Source of the DNA: Crenobacter intestini
GTDB lineage: Bacteria; Pseudomonadota; Gammaproteobacteria; Burkholderiales; Chromobacteriaceae
DNA: 64,000 bases
NCBI RefSeq assembly: GCF_004919095.1
Contig: NZ_STGJ01000003.1
Coordinates: 186,001 to 250,000 of the forward strand
Direction: 5' to 3'
The notes beneath the pieces were generated by a model. The model saw nothing but the letters and a program-made list of their open reading frames with translations, made no database searches and had not been told where the DNA came from. Each line of letters starts with the position of its first letter. Within the stretch, counting starts at the first letter, position 1. This document shows positions 36,157 to 44,389 of this stretch, piece after piece. Both the position numbers and the translations under genes were made by a program.

Positions 36157-36227
36157 GCGGAGTCCTTTGCCTTTTGCCGCGCATCGCGGCATCCTAGCCG
36201 GCTTTCCTGCCACCGGTACGTTTCAAC

Positions 36228-36833
36228 ATGGGCCGCATCGCCGTCATCGACTTCGAAACCAACGGCCTGTCGCCGTCCACCGCCTGCCGCGCGACCGAGA
36301 TCGCGGCGGTGCTGGTCGAGGAGGGCCGCATCGTCGGCCACTACCAGAGCCTGATGAACGCCGGCGTGTTTGTGCCGCGCGACATCGAGCGGCTGACCGG
36401 CATCAGCAACGCCATGCTGCGCGAGGCGCCGCCGGCGGCGCGGGTGATGCGCGAGGTGGCGGACTTTGTCGGCGACACGCCGCTTGTCGCGCACAATGCG
36501 GCGTTCGACCGCAAGTTCTGGGACCACGAACTGTCGCTGGTCGGCGCCGCCCGCCGCCAGGACTTCGCCTGTTCGCTGCTGCTCGCGCGCCGCCTGCTGC
36601 CCGAGGCACCCGACCACAAGCTGGGCACGCTGGGCCGCTGGCTCGGCCTGCCCGTCAGCGGCCGCGCCCACCGCGCGCTGGCCGACAGCGAGATGACCGC
36701 GCACCTGCTGATTCGCCTGCAGGCGCTGCTGGCCCAACGCCACGGCATTAAGCGGACCGACCACGCCTTGCTGTGCGCGCTGCAGAAGGTACCCGCCGCG
36801 CGCGTGACCGACTGGCTTGCGAGCGTGCGCTGA
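36228..36833 (+). CDS. DEDDh-type 3'-5' exonuclease (DnaQ-like)
   Basis: A 201-residue single-domain exonuclease. Exo I is VIDFETNGLS (Asp and Glu metal ligands), Exo II is LVAHNAAFDRKFW, and Exo III is HRALADSEMTAHLL, with the His characteristic of DEDDh enzymes. It is like the proofreading domain of Pol III epsilon but lacks an obvious clamp-binding or polymerase-binding tail. A role in DNA repair or nucleic-acid turnover is likely. The start at 36228 is in a poor ribosome-site context. Confidence 0.85.
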   Translation: MGRIAVIDFETNGLSPSTACRATEIAAVLVEEGRIVGHYQSLMNAGVFVPRDIERLTGISNAMLREAPPAARVMREVADFVGDTPLVAHNAAFDRKFWDHELSLVGAARRQDFACSLLLARRLLPEAPDHKLGTLGRWLGLPVSGRAHRALADSEMTAHLLIRLQALLAQRHGIKRTDHALLCALQKVPAARVTDWLASVR

Positions 36834-36835
36834 CG

Positions 36836-37471
36836 CTACCACGCGAGCACCCGCGGGCCGAGCCAGGCGCCGGAAAGTGCGCACAGCACGATCCCCAGTA
36901 CATACCACAGCGCGGCAAACGGCAGCGCCAGCTCCGGGCAGTGCACCGAGTACGCGAGCGCGGCGAGACAGCCGGAGGCCAACCCGGCGAGCGCGCCGGC
37001 CAAGGCAAGCCGGGTCGGCGCCATCGTGCGCAGCACCGTAAGCATCAATGCCAGCGACGGCAGCGCAAGCAGCAGGATGCTCGCCGCGCAGGCCTGCCAG
37101 CTGTCGCCCAGCAGCAGCGCGGCGCGCGTGCCCTCGGGCGCGGACATCAGCTGCTGCGCGGCAGCCAGCCACAGGACGGCAAGCGGTAGCGTGAGCGGCC
37201 ACAGGCGCGCACGGGCGGCTGGCCGCGCGCAGGCAGCCAGCGGCGGCAGTACGGCAGCCAGCAGCGCGAGCGCGAACAGCGGCCTCGCCCAGAAGCTGGC
37301 GTGGCTTGCGTCGGCCGCGAGGTCGGGGTTGGCCCCGAACAGCGCGAGCGTCCCCGCGAGGGCGAGGGCCAGTCCTGCCGCCAGCGCGGGTGAGACGCGC
37401 GCGAGTGGCCGCGCCGGGGCAACGCCGCCTTCGCGGGCGGCGAGCAGGGTGATCAGCTCGTCGGTCTTCAT
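36836..37471 (-). CDS. nrsF: NrsF family (DUF1109) anti-sigma factor
   Basis: A 211-residue membrane protein with about six helices and a short cytoplasmic N terminus (MKTDELITLLAAREGG), matching the DUF1109/NrsF family of membrane anti-sigma factors. In Caulobacter, NrsF holds SigF at the membrane, and its Cys residues matter for sensing. Cys residues here include LAACARPA, WQACAAS and SGCLAALAYSVHCPEL. It overlaps the sigF stop by 4 bases, so the sigma/anti-sigma pair is made together. Confidence 0.88.
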   Translation of the reverse strand: MKTDELITLLAAREGGVAPARPLARVSPALAAGLALALAGTLALFGANPDLAADASHASFWARPLFALALLAAVLPPLAACARPAARARLWPLTLPLAVLWLAAAQQLMSAPEGTRAALLLGDSWQACAASILLLALPSLALMLTVLRTMAPTRLALAGALAGLASGCLAALAYSVHCPELALPFAALWYVLGIVLCALSGAWLGPRVLAW

Positions 37472-38010
37472 TTCTCTCTCCTTATCAGCGCTGCGAGCGC
37501 CTTCAGCCCGCGGTGGATGCCGACCTTGACCGCCGACTCGCTCATGCCGGTTTCAGCCGCAGCCTCGCTGACCGAAAGCCCGGCGAGCTTGACCAGCCGG
37601 ATCGGCTCGCGCTGTTTCTCGGGCAGGGCTGCGAGCAGCCTTGAGAGGTCGTGCGCGGTGTTTTCCTCTTCGGGCTGCGCGGCGGCCAGCTCGAAATGTT
37701 CGTCGTCAAGCGGCAAGTGCGGCGCGCGCCTGCCGTGGCGTCGCCAGTAGTCGACCAGTTTGTAGCGCGCGATGGCGAACAGCCAGGGCCCCAGCGGCTG
37801 ACCGGGCAGGTGGCTCGCGCGCTGGTTGTGCAGCGCGAGCAGGATCTCTTGAAGTACGTCCTCCACCTCGTCCGGCGTCTGCGCCATCCGCCGGCGCAGC
37901 CAGGCGCGCAACACCTGCGCCGCCAGCTGCAAAAAGCGCCGGTACGCCGCGGCGTCGCCGCCGAGCGCAGCTGCAAACAGCGCGCTCAGCGCCTCTTCCT
38001 TGTCGTGCAT
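37468..38010 (-). CDS. sigF: ECF sigma factor SigF
   Basis: A 180-residue extracytoplasmic-function sigma factor. Region 2 is VEDVLQEILLALHNQRASHL, followed by GPWLFAIARYKLVDYWRRHG. Region 4 is LPEKQREPIRLVKLAGLSVS then EAAAETGMSESAVKVGIHRG. Partnership with the adjacent nrsF and divergence from bufA identify it as SigF. The start at 38010 is used because an exact SigF-type promoter motif lies just upstream; the longer in-frame start at 38118 would be upstream of that promoter. It probably activates its own transcription and the bufA operon. Confidence 0.9.
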   Translation of the reverse strand: MHDKEEALSALFAAALGGDAAAYRRFLQLAAQVLRAWLRRRMAQTPDEVEDVLQEILLALHNQRASHLPGQPLGPWLFAIARYKLVDYWRRHGRRAPHLPLDDEHFELAAAQPEEENTAHDLSRLLAALPEKQREPIRLVKLAGLSVSEAAAETGMSESAVKVGIHRGLKALAALIRREK

Positions 38011-38031
38011 AGTCCCCCTTGTGATGGTGGA

Positions 38032-38057
38032 TTCGTGGCCCAGCCCGTGCAGGTTAC
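38032..38057 (-). promoter_or_regulatory. SigF-type promoter of sigF-nrsF
   Basis: On the minus strand GTAACC (38057-38052), exactly 16 bases, then CGAA (38035-38032). This matches the GTAACC-N16-CGAA consensus known for Caulobacter SigF. The sigF ATG lies 21 bases beyond the CGAA, implying a very short leader. Confidence 0.8.
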
Positions 38058-38085
38058 AGCCGGCACGAAATAATTTTCCCCCACT

Positions 38086-38111
38086 GTAACCGCCGGGCGG
38101 TGCGGTGCGAA
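38086..38111 (+). promoter_or_regulatory. SigF-type promoter of the bufA operon
   Basis: GTAACC (38086-38091), exactly 16 bases, then CGAA (38108-38111). It is a second exact copy of the SigF consensus, facing away from the sigF copy. bufA starts 57 bases downstream. Confidence 0.8.
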
Positions 38112-38168
38112 TTGGCAAGCTGTCGCGGGCATTCTGCCTGTGGCTTCACGCATACAAAGGAGTACACC

Positions 38169-38435
38169 ATGAACAAGACAACGACACTGACCCTGGCCGC
38201 TGCGCTGGCGGCGATGGCAAGCGGCGCGGCACTGGCGAGCGAGCCAGCCAAGGAGAAATGCTACGGCGTGTCCGAAGCCGGCAAGAACGACTGCAAGGCC
38301 GGCGCCGGCACCAGCTGCGCAGGTTCCGCCAAGGCCGACTATCAGGGCAATGCGTGGAAATACGTCGCCAAGGGCACTTGCACGACGATCAAGACGCCCA
38401 AGGGTATGGGCACGCTGACGCCGACCGCCAATTGA
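38169..38435 (+). CDS. bufA: Bufferin precursor peptide (DUF2282)
   Basis: An 88-residue exported peptide with a signal ([17 protein letters not shown]). The mature part contains four Cys, in [24 protein letters not shown] and KGTCTTIK. This is the DUF2282/BufA1 pattern, whose Cys are modified by a DUF692 iron oxidase to give copper-binding bufferins. The SigF motif upstream, and bufB and bufC downstream, complete the match. AAAGGAG precedes the ATG. Unusually, an SDR gene separates it from bufB. Confidence 0.9.
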   Translation: MNKTTTLTLAAALAAMASGAALASEPAKEKCYGVSEAGKNDCKAGAGTSCAGSAKADYQGNAWKYVAKGTCTTIKTPKGMGTLTPTAN

Positions 38436-38443
38436 TCGCCGGA

Positions 38444-38481
38444 CCCGGGCCAGCGTGCCACACGGCAACGCCTGGCCCGGG
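38444..38481 (+). promoter_or_regulatory. Long imperfect hairpin after bufA
   Basis: A GC-rich stem starting CCCGGGCCAG and closing CTGGCCCGGG, extended inward by CGT/ACG and GCC/GGC with single bulges, begins 8 bases after the bufA stop. It is not followed by a T run, so it may be a partial terminator or 3' stabiliser giving more bufA than downstream mRNA. Confidence 0.5.
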
Positions 38482-38535
38482 CCTGATCTGCGATAGAGTC
38501 GGGTTATCTGCAAGTCATAAGGGGCGGTGTGGGCG

Positions 38536-39303
38536 ATGCTGGACTTACTGGATTTCGGCGGCAAGGTGGTGCTGGTCACCGGCGGCACCTCGGGGATAGG
38601 CAAGGCGACCGCGCAGCTGTTCAAAAGCCTGGGCGCGACCGTGTACGTGACCGGTCGGCGCGCTGAGGCCGGCGCAGCGCTCGAGGCCGAGGGCATCCGC
38701 TTCTTGTCGGCAGACCACCAGGTGGCCGACGACTGCGAACGGGTGGTCGAGCGCGTCGTCCGGCAGGCCGGAAGGCTGGACGTACTGTTCAATAACGCCG
38801 GCTGGATTTTCCTCGCCGACGCCGAACACTCGTCCGAGGCCGACTGGCAGAAAATCCTCGACATCAACGTCGTCGGCGCGTGGCGCATGGCCCGCGCGGT
38901 CATCCCCGTGATGCGCGCGCAAGGTGGCGGGGCGATCGTCAACAACGCGTCCGACTGGGGCTTGAAAGGCGGGCGCGGCGCGGTCGCCTATTGCAGCAGC
39001 AAGGGCGCGCTGGTGCAGATGAGCAAGGCGATGGCGCTCGACCTGGGGCCCGACCAGATCCGCGTCAACGCGGTGTGCCCGGGCGACACCGTCGTCGAGT
39101 GGTGGACGAACGGCCAGTACGAAGGGATGGCGTCGGTGACGCCGGCGGCCGAGGCCGAAGCGCGCGCTAGGGACTGGGTGCCGCTCGGGCGGCTGGGGCG
39201 CGGCGAGGACGTGGCGCGCGCGGTGGTCTTTCTGGCCAGCGACATGGCCGCCTACATCACCGGCGTCGCCTTGCCGGTGGACGGCGGCAACAGCGCGCAA
39301 TAG
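38536..39303 (+). CDS. Short-chain dehydrogenase/reductase inside the bufferin operon
   Basis: A 255-residue classical SDR. The cofactor motif is VTGGTSGIGKATAQL, NNAG is present in LFNNAGWIFLAD, and the active-site YCSSK lies in VAYCSSKGALVQMSKAMALD. It ends with GVALPVDGGNSAQ. The catalytic set appears intact. It lies between bufA and bufB, with bufB starting 18 bases later, so it is probably co-transcribed. No SDR is part of the bufferin pathway as I know it. The ATG at 38536 is preferred on spacing from AAGGGG; a GTG at 38527 is possible. Confidence 0.85.
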   Translation: MLDLLDFGGKVVLVTGGTSGIGKATAQLFKSLGATVYVTGRRAEAGAALEAEGIRFLSADHQVADDCERVVERVVRQAGRLDVLFNNAGWIFLADAEHSSEADWQKILDINVVGAWRMARAVIPVMRAQGGGAIVNNASDWGLKGGRGAVAYCSSKGALVQMSKAMALDLGPDQIRVNAVCPGDTVVEWWTNGQYEGMASVTPAAEAEARARDWVPLGRLGRGEDVARAVVFLASDMAAYITGVALPVDGGNSAQ

Positions 39304-39321
39304 CGCGAAAAGAGGGCAGCG

Positions 39322-40149
39322 ATGAGACTGGGCGCAGGGCTGGGCATCAAGCCGCAGCATTTCGACGACGCGCTTGCCGCGCGTGAGACGGGGCTGTGGT
39401 ACGAGGTGCACCCGGAAAACTATCTGGCTGCGGGCGGGCCGCGCCGCGCGTGGCTGCGCCGCCTGCGCGAGGCGCACCCCTTGTCGCTGCACGGGGTGTC
39501 GCTGTCGCTGGCAGGTCCTGACGCGCCGGACGCCGCGCACCTCTCGCAACTGGCCGCACTGGTGTTCGAACTTGCGCCTGCGCTGGTGTCCGAGCATCTG
39601 GCGTGGTCAAGGCTTGACGGCGTCTACCTGCCCGACTTGCTGCCCGCCGTGCGCACGCGGCAGTTGCTCGCGTCGGTGTGCGCGAATATCGGCCGCGTAC
39701 AGGACGCGCTGGGCCGTGCGATCGCGATCGAACACCCCGCGCATTACCTTGCCCTGCCGCACGAGATGGACGAGGCCGAGTTCCTCAACGAGATGGCGCG
39801 GGTCAGCGGCTGCCGGCTGCTTATCGACGTCAATAACGTGTACGTCGGCGCGCGTAACCTCGGCTACGACGCGGAGGCGTGGCTAGCCGCCATCGACGCG
39901 GATGCGGTCGCCGAAATCCACCTGGCCGGCCACAGCGCCGACCCGCTGCTGGGGGACGCCTTGCTGGTCGACTCGCACGACTGCGCAGTCGCCGAGCCGG
40001 TGTGGGCGCTCTACCGACGGCTGATCGCACGCATCGGCGCGCGCCCGACGCTGATCGAGCGCGACGGCAAAGTGCCCGGCTTCGCCGAATTGCAGGCCGA
40101 GCGCGCGCGCGCGCAAGCAGTGCTGGACGGGGCGGAGGTTTGCGTATGA
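39322..40149 (+). CDS. bufB: MNIO family (DUF692) iron oxidase BufB
   Basis: A 275-residue multinuclear non-heme iron-dependent oxidase that modifies Cys of the bufferin precursor in the cytoplasm before export. Candidate metal ligands are seen in LSLHGVSLS, VSEHLAWS, AIEHPAHY, LIDVNNVYVG, AEIHLAGHS, VDSHDCAV and LIERD, in the expected order for a TIM-barrel MNIO. It begins with MRLGAGLGIKPQHFDDALAA, typical of DUF692. AAGAGGGC precedes the ATG. It overlaps bufC (ATGA). Confidence 0.92.
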   Translation: MRLGAGLGIKPQHFDDALAARETGLWYEVHPENYLAAGGPRRAWLRRLREAHPLSLHGVSLSLAGPDAPDAAHLSQLAALVFELAPALVSEHLAWSRLDGVYLPDLLPAVRTRQLLASVCANIGRVQDALGRAIAIEHPAHYLALPHEMDEAEFLNEMARVSGCRLLIDVNNVYVGARNLGYDAEAWLAAIDADAVAEIHLAGHSADPLLGDALLVDSHDCAVAEPVWALYRRLIARIGARPTLIERDGKVPGFAELQAERARAQAVLDGAEVCV

Positions 40150-40862
40150 ACAGCTTCGACTACGCGGGTTTTGCGGCCGCGCTATGGGGCAGGGGCGACG
40201 CCGGCGGCCTGGTCGCCCAGCCGGGTTTCGCCGTCTACCGCAATACGGTGATCTCAGGCTGTGTCGACGCACTGATCGCCAACCACCCCTCGCTCGTCAC
40301 GCTGATGGGCGAAGCGTGGCTTGCCGGCTGCGCGCGCGACTACGTGCGTGCCTACCCGCCGCAAGACGCGTATTTGGTGCGTTACGGCGCCGGGTTCGCC
40401 GCCTTTGCGTCAGGGATGCCCGGCGCTGAGGCGTGGCCGTGGCTCGGGCAAGTCGGCGCGCTCGACTACGGCTGGCTCGAATGCCACCTTGCAGCCGACG
40501 CAGACCCGGTGCCCGCCGCTTCGCTTGCCGCGCTTGCCGCGGATACGGCGCTCGCGCCGCATCCGGCGGCGCGCTGGGTGTGGAGCGGGCAATGGCCGCT
40601 GTGGCAGTTGTGGTCGAGCGCGCGATCTGGCTGCCCGCCGGAAAACCTGCAGTGGCAAGGCGAGGGGGTGTTGCTCAGCCGCCCCGCCGGCGAGGTGCTG
40701 GCCTGTCCGGTGCCGCAGGAGGCGTGTGTGTTCTTGGACGCGCTCGCGGCTGGGCAGGCGCTGGACGGCGCGGTCGACGCGGTGTGCGCGGCGGTCGCGT
40801 CGCCCGATTTTTCAGGCTTGATGCAGCAACTCGCCGGCGCCGGCGCGCTGGTGCCACGCTAG
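40146..40862 (+). CDS. bufC: MNIO partner protein BufC (DUF2063)
   Basis: A 238-residue DUF2063-domain protein beginning NSFDYAGFAAALWGRGDAGG, with the N-terminal FAVYRNTVISGCVDALIANH and YLVRYGAGFAAFA of the family. Such proteins bind the precursor and the MNIO enzyme and are required for modification. The ATG overlaps the bufB stop. Positions are consistent with a bufA-SDR-bufB-bufC order. Confidence 0.88.
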   Translation: MNSFDYAGFAAALWGRGDAGGLVAQPGFAVYRNTVISGCVDALIANHPSLVTLMGEAWLAGCARDYVRAYPPQDAYLVRYGAGFAAFASGMPGAEAWPWLGQVGALDYGWLECHLAADADPVPAASLAALAADTALAPHPAARWVWSGQWPLWQLWSSARSGCPPENLQWQGEGVLLSRPAGEVLACPVPQEACVFLDALAAGQALDGAVDAVCAAVASPDFSGLMQQLAGAGALVPR

Positions 40863-40874
40863 GAGGGTTGTTCG

Positions 40875-41315
40875 ATGTCCACTTCACGCTTCGCGCTCTA
40901 CAGCAGCGCCGCCGGGCGCGTGGCGCAGCTCGTCCGACCGCTGGTGCCGCTGGCGGCACGTCTTGGCATCGCCGCGACCTTCTTCCTATCCGGACGCACT
41001 AAGGTCGACGGCTTGCTTGCCGTCAACGACGGCGCGGTGATGCTGTTCCGCGAAGAGTACCGGCTGCCCGTGCTCGACCCCGTGCTCGCCGCGCATCTGG
41101 CCGCTTACGCCGAACACCTGTTTCCGCTCTTGCTGGTGCTGGGGCTGTTCACCCGGCTCTCGGCGCTGGCCCTGCTCGCGATGACGGCGGTGATCCAGCT
41201 GTTCGTCTACCCGGACGCGTGGCCGGTCCACCTCGTGTGGGCCGCCAGCCTGCTCTACCTGATCGCCGAAGGGGCCGGGCGGCTGTCGCTCGACCGCCCG
41301 CTCGGGATACGCTGA
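40875..41315 (+). CDS. DoxX family membrane protein of the bufferin operon
   Basis: A 146-residue, four-helix DoxX-like protein with [20 protein letters not shown] near the start and [20 protein letters not shown] later. DoxX proteins commonly accompany bufferin (DUF2282/DUF692/DUF2063) operons. Its activity is not established; a redox or quinone-linked role is often proposed. It is 12 bases after bufC with GGAGGG upstream, and it is the last gene of the operon. Confidence 0.85.
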   Translation: MSTSRFALYSSAAGRVAQLVRPLVPLAARLGIAATFFLSGRTKVDGLLAVNDGAVMLFREEYRLPVLDPVLAAHLAAYAEHLFPLLLVLGLFTRLSALALLAMTAVIQLFVYPDAWPVHLVWAASLLYLIAEGAGRLSLDRPLGIR

Positions 41316-41322
41316 CGCGTCC

Positions 41323-42417
41323 TCAAACTGCCGGCACAGTGGAGGCAACCACGCGGTTGCGCCCGCCGCGCTTGGCTTGGTAAAGCCGGGTGTCGGCGCG
41401 CGCGAGCAGGTCTTCCAGCTGCGTGTCTGTGTCGCGCAGGGTCGCGACGCCGACGCTGGTCTGCCAGTGCAGCAAGGCGTCGGCGTTGAGCGCGAGCTGG
41501 CCGTCCGCGATCGCCAAGCGCAGCCGCTCGGCCAGTTGCAGCGCGGCGGCGCGGTCGGTCTCGGGCAGCAGCACGGCGATCTCCTCGCCGCCCACGCGGG
41601 CGAGCACGTCGCTTGCGCGCAGCCCCCGCTGCAGGGTGTCGACGCTCTGGCAGATCACCCGGTCGCCGGTGGCGTGGCCGTAGCGGTCGTTGATCGACTT
41701 GAAGTGGTCAAGGTCGAACAGCAGCAGCGACAGCGGGCGCTGGTGGCGTTTGGCGCGGTTGATTTCGGTCTCGGCGATGTCGCGGAAGTAGCGGCGGTTG
41801 TACGCGCCAGTCATCGGGTCGCGCGTCGCGTCCTCGTGCAGCCTGCGCTCGAGCAGGAACTGGCGCTGGCGGGCGCGGATGCCGTGCAGCGCGAGGAAGA
41901 CGGTGAAGGCGAACACGATGGCGAGGCTCGCGTTCAGGCTGGCGAGCGCGAGCGGGTCAGGCGGCTGCCACCACAGCGCAAGCTGGGTCGATACCACGCA
42001 GTTGGCCAGCGCGAACAACATGGGCGGCAGCGTGGGCGTGAACAGCGCGCCCAGCATCGGCACCATGAAGAGCGCGGTATGGTTGAGCAGGAGGCCGTTG
42101 GGCAACAGCGCGTAGATCGCGGCGAGGCTGACGATCATCACGTTCATGAACAGGTAGGCCGACCAGTAAAGTTCGCGCGCGCCGGGGCGCGCGTGCGTGC
42201 GCATCAGCAGCGCCAGGCCCAGCGCCAGCGGCAGGCAGCGGATTGCGATGGTCTGCTGCGCGACATCGTGCGGCGCGACAAGCCAGTCGCGCACGCCGAA
42301 CACGAGCAGGGTGACCATCGCCAGCCGGATGCACTGGATGTACGCGCGCGCGGCGTTGTGCATGCCGGCGGCGAGATAGGCCGGCATCAGTGCCGGCGGA
42401 ATCGTCGTGCGGAACAT
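41323..42417 (-). CDS. Membrane diguanylate cyclase (GGEEI)
   Basis: A 364-residue protein. The first 190 residues form about six hydrophobic helices with no clear known sensor (MASE-like). They lead to a GGDEF domain with LLLFDLDHFKSINDRYGHATG and RASDVLARVGGEEIAVLLPE. The active site reads GGEEI, a functional-looking variant, and the RxxD product-inhibition site (RASD) is five residues before it. It likely makes cyclic di-GMP, which could feed EPS control. The start at 42417 follows GAGGGGC; upstream in-frame sequence is non-coding in character. Confidence 0.88.
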   Translation of the reverse strand: MFRTTIPPALMPAYLAAGMHNAARAYIQCIRLAMVTLLVFGVRDWLVAPHDVAQQTIAIRCLPLALGLALLMRTHARPGARELYWSAYLFMNVMIVSLAAIYALLPNGLLLNHTALFMVPMLGALFTPTLPPMLFALANCVVSTQLALWWQPPDPLALASLNASLAIVFAFTVFLALHGIRARQRQFLLERRLHEDATRDPMTGAYNRRYFRDIAETEINRAKRHQRPLSLLLFDLDHFKSINDRYGHATGDRVICQSVDTLQRGLRASDVLARVGGEEIAVLLPETDRAAALQLAERLRLAIADGQLALNADALLHWQTSVGVATLRDTDTQLEDLLARADTRLYQAKRGGRNRVVASTVPAV

Positions 42418-42601
42418 CGTGAAGCCCCTCGTCCTGTGGTGGCCGCGCGTGGGCGGCCCAGCCTGTCTTTGGGCAGGCCTGTGTGGGGACTGTAAGGCAA
42501 AATCACGCACAATGCCATTGTGCTTACGATCGGGGCGGCTTCGACGGCGGTCATCCAACCTGGCAAGGTTGGCCGTCGTTGCAAGGACCCGCCGAGGGGT
42601 T

Positions 42602-44389
42602 TTATAGATCCAGCCGATCGATGCTCCAGTCGATACGGTCAACCTCCGGCATTTCACGGCCATCGTCGACACCTATTTCCGATTTGATTGCGGATTCCAG
42701 TTTTTGATTCATCGCCAGAAGGAGTGCCGCATTGGCGGTCGGTCCTGTCGCCAGGTTGGTGACTTCGGAAGGGTCTGTCTTGAGGTCGAACAGTTCGACA
42801 TCGTTCCAGCGAAATAGCTCGTCCAGGTTGGCCGGCCGGTTCCGGTCGACCGGTGCGAAGTAGCGGGTAAACTTGTGTCTGCCATCAAAGACCGTACGCA
42901 AGCTGCCGCGTTTTTTCAGGTCCGGACGGTAGCCCGTGGCCTGAATGGCAGTCTTGGGGTCCTTCCCGGCAGCCTTTGCTTCGGAAACCAGTCGGGTCAT
43001 TTCGCTGTCGTTGGTGGAAATTCCGCTGTAGGTGAAGAGGATATTTTCCCTGATGGCGTGCAGCCCTGCATTTTGCGGTGAGTTAAACAGTGGGGACAGG
43101 TCCTTGCCTGGCAGCTTCCGTCCAGCAAATTCGGCCGCCTGTGTTTCCGTGACGCCGCACAGTGAGAGCAGTGTCGGGGCAAGGTCGATATGCCCGGTCA
43201 ACGCCTTGCAATGCTGCCCCCCATTCACATCCGGGTGGGAAACCAGCAGGGGAAGGTGAATGGCTTCCTGATACGCAAATGGCCCCTTGCCACGCAGGCC
43301 GTGGGCGCCGCCCATCTCTCCGTGATCGGCAGTAAAGACGACAATGGTGTTGTCAGTGAGGTTCAGCGCGTCCAGTTCGCCCAGAAGCTTTAATAGTTGC
43401 GTATCCACGGCCTGTAGCGAGTTGAAGTAAAAGTCGTTGAACCGCTGCCAACGCTCTTCCTCCATGGGGATCGCGCCCAAGGTATAGCCCCATGCTTTAT
43501 TGAACTCCGCGTGCGCGGCAGGCCGGCCTGCCGCATCAAGCGGCTGTCCGAGTGTGGCAGGGAGTTTCGTCTGCCACTTCTTTGCGTACATGGCGTGCTG
43601 CGGGGCACGCGTTGCGTGCATGAGGAGTCGGCCGTTGTCCTGCACGGGCTCTCCCGGCCGATCCGTGTTGAAATACATGATGTCGTGAGGGTTGACCAGA
43701 CTTACAACCATCGCCCAGGGTGTGCCGTCGGCGTTGAGTTGTTGCCCTTTCTCGCGCATCCACGAAACCGCGCTGTCGGCGATCATATGATCGTGCTTGT
43801 ATCCGCCCAGCGAATGCACGAGTACATCCCCAGGCCATGCAAAGTCGGAAAATCCGTACGCGTCCATTTCCTTGTCAAACAAACGCGTCGGCGTGCCCGT
43901 GTCAAAATCCTTGTTGAGGTGCCATTTTCCCTTGTATGTGGTGTAGTAACCAGCCTTGCGCAACATGTGCCCGATGGTGGGCACTTGCGTGGACAGTGGC
44001 TTTACATAGGGCATGTCGGTGTTTTCGAACATCCGGTTGTCGGGTGTCTGCAGCCCGGTCAACATGACTGCACGCGAACTGGTGCACATCACCGCGGGGC
44101 AGTAGTGATTGTGGAAGGTCACTCCCTGACGCATCAGTTTCTCGTGGCCCGGACGTGCAAAACCAATCGGCAAGTTGTCCAGATACCGTTCCTGATCGGT
44201 GAAGACAAACAGTACGTTCGGCCTTCGGTTACGGCTGTTGAACTTAGCCGAGGAGACCTGCGCCCCTGTGCTGGGGGCTGTCTGGGCGGCTTGGGCGATC
44301 CCCGGTAATTGGGACAAGGCAAGGCCTCCGCCGAGTGCCATGAACTCTCTGCGGGAAATTGCGAGAGGCTGTTGTTTGCTGTCGTTCAT
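42602..44389 (-). CDS. Tat-exported sulfatase family protein
   Basis: A 595-residue alkaline-phosphatase-superfamily sulfatase. The Tat signal is ISRREFMALGGGLALSQLPG. The first metal site includes NVLFVFTDQERY. The formylglycine region reads MCTSSRAVMLTG, whose core C-T-S-S-R has Ser where the usual C-x-P/A-x-R has Pro or Ala. Other family segments are TTYKGKWHLNKDF and VFTADHGEMGGAHGLRGKGP. It probably hydrolyses sulfate esters in the periplasm. The gene is visibly lower in GC than its neighbours and single, without a maturation enzyme nearby, suggesting acquisition. No adjacent transporter or glycosidase identifies the substrate. Confidence 0.87.
   Translation of the reverse strand: MNDSKQQPLAISRREFMALGGGLALSQLPGIAQAAQTAPSTGAQVSSAKFNSRNRRPNVLFVFTDQERYLDNLPIGFARPGHEKLMRQGVTFHNHYCPAVMCTSSRAVMLTGLQTPDNRMFENTDMPYVKPLSTQVPTIGHMLRKAGYYTTYKGKWHLNKDFDTGTPTRLFDKEMDAYGFSDFAWPGDVLVHSLGGYKHDHMIADSAVSWMREKGQQLNADGTPWAMVVSLVNPHDIMYFNTDRPGEPVQDNGRLLMHATRAPQHAMYAKKWQTKLPATLGQPLDAAGRPAAHAEFNKAWGYTLGAIPMEEERWQRFNDFYFNSLQAVDTQLLKLLGELDALNLTDNTIVVFTADHGEMGGAHGLRGKGPFAYQEAIHLPLLVSHPDVNGGQHCKALTGHIDLAPTLLSLCGVTETQAAEFAGRKLPGKDLSPLFNSPQNAGLHAIRENILFTYSGISTNDSEMTRLVSEAKAAGKDPKTAIQATGYRPDLKKRGSLRTVFDGRHKFTRYFAPVDRNRPANLDELFRWNDVELFDLKTDPSEVTNLATGPTANAALLLAMNQKLESAIKSEIGVDDGREMPEVDRIDWSIDRLDL

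Noticed and set aside
37468-38118. Longer SigF starting at 38118
   Set aside because: That start lies upstream of the SigF-type promoter and the added residues are unlike a sigma factor N terminus.
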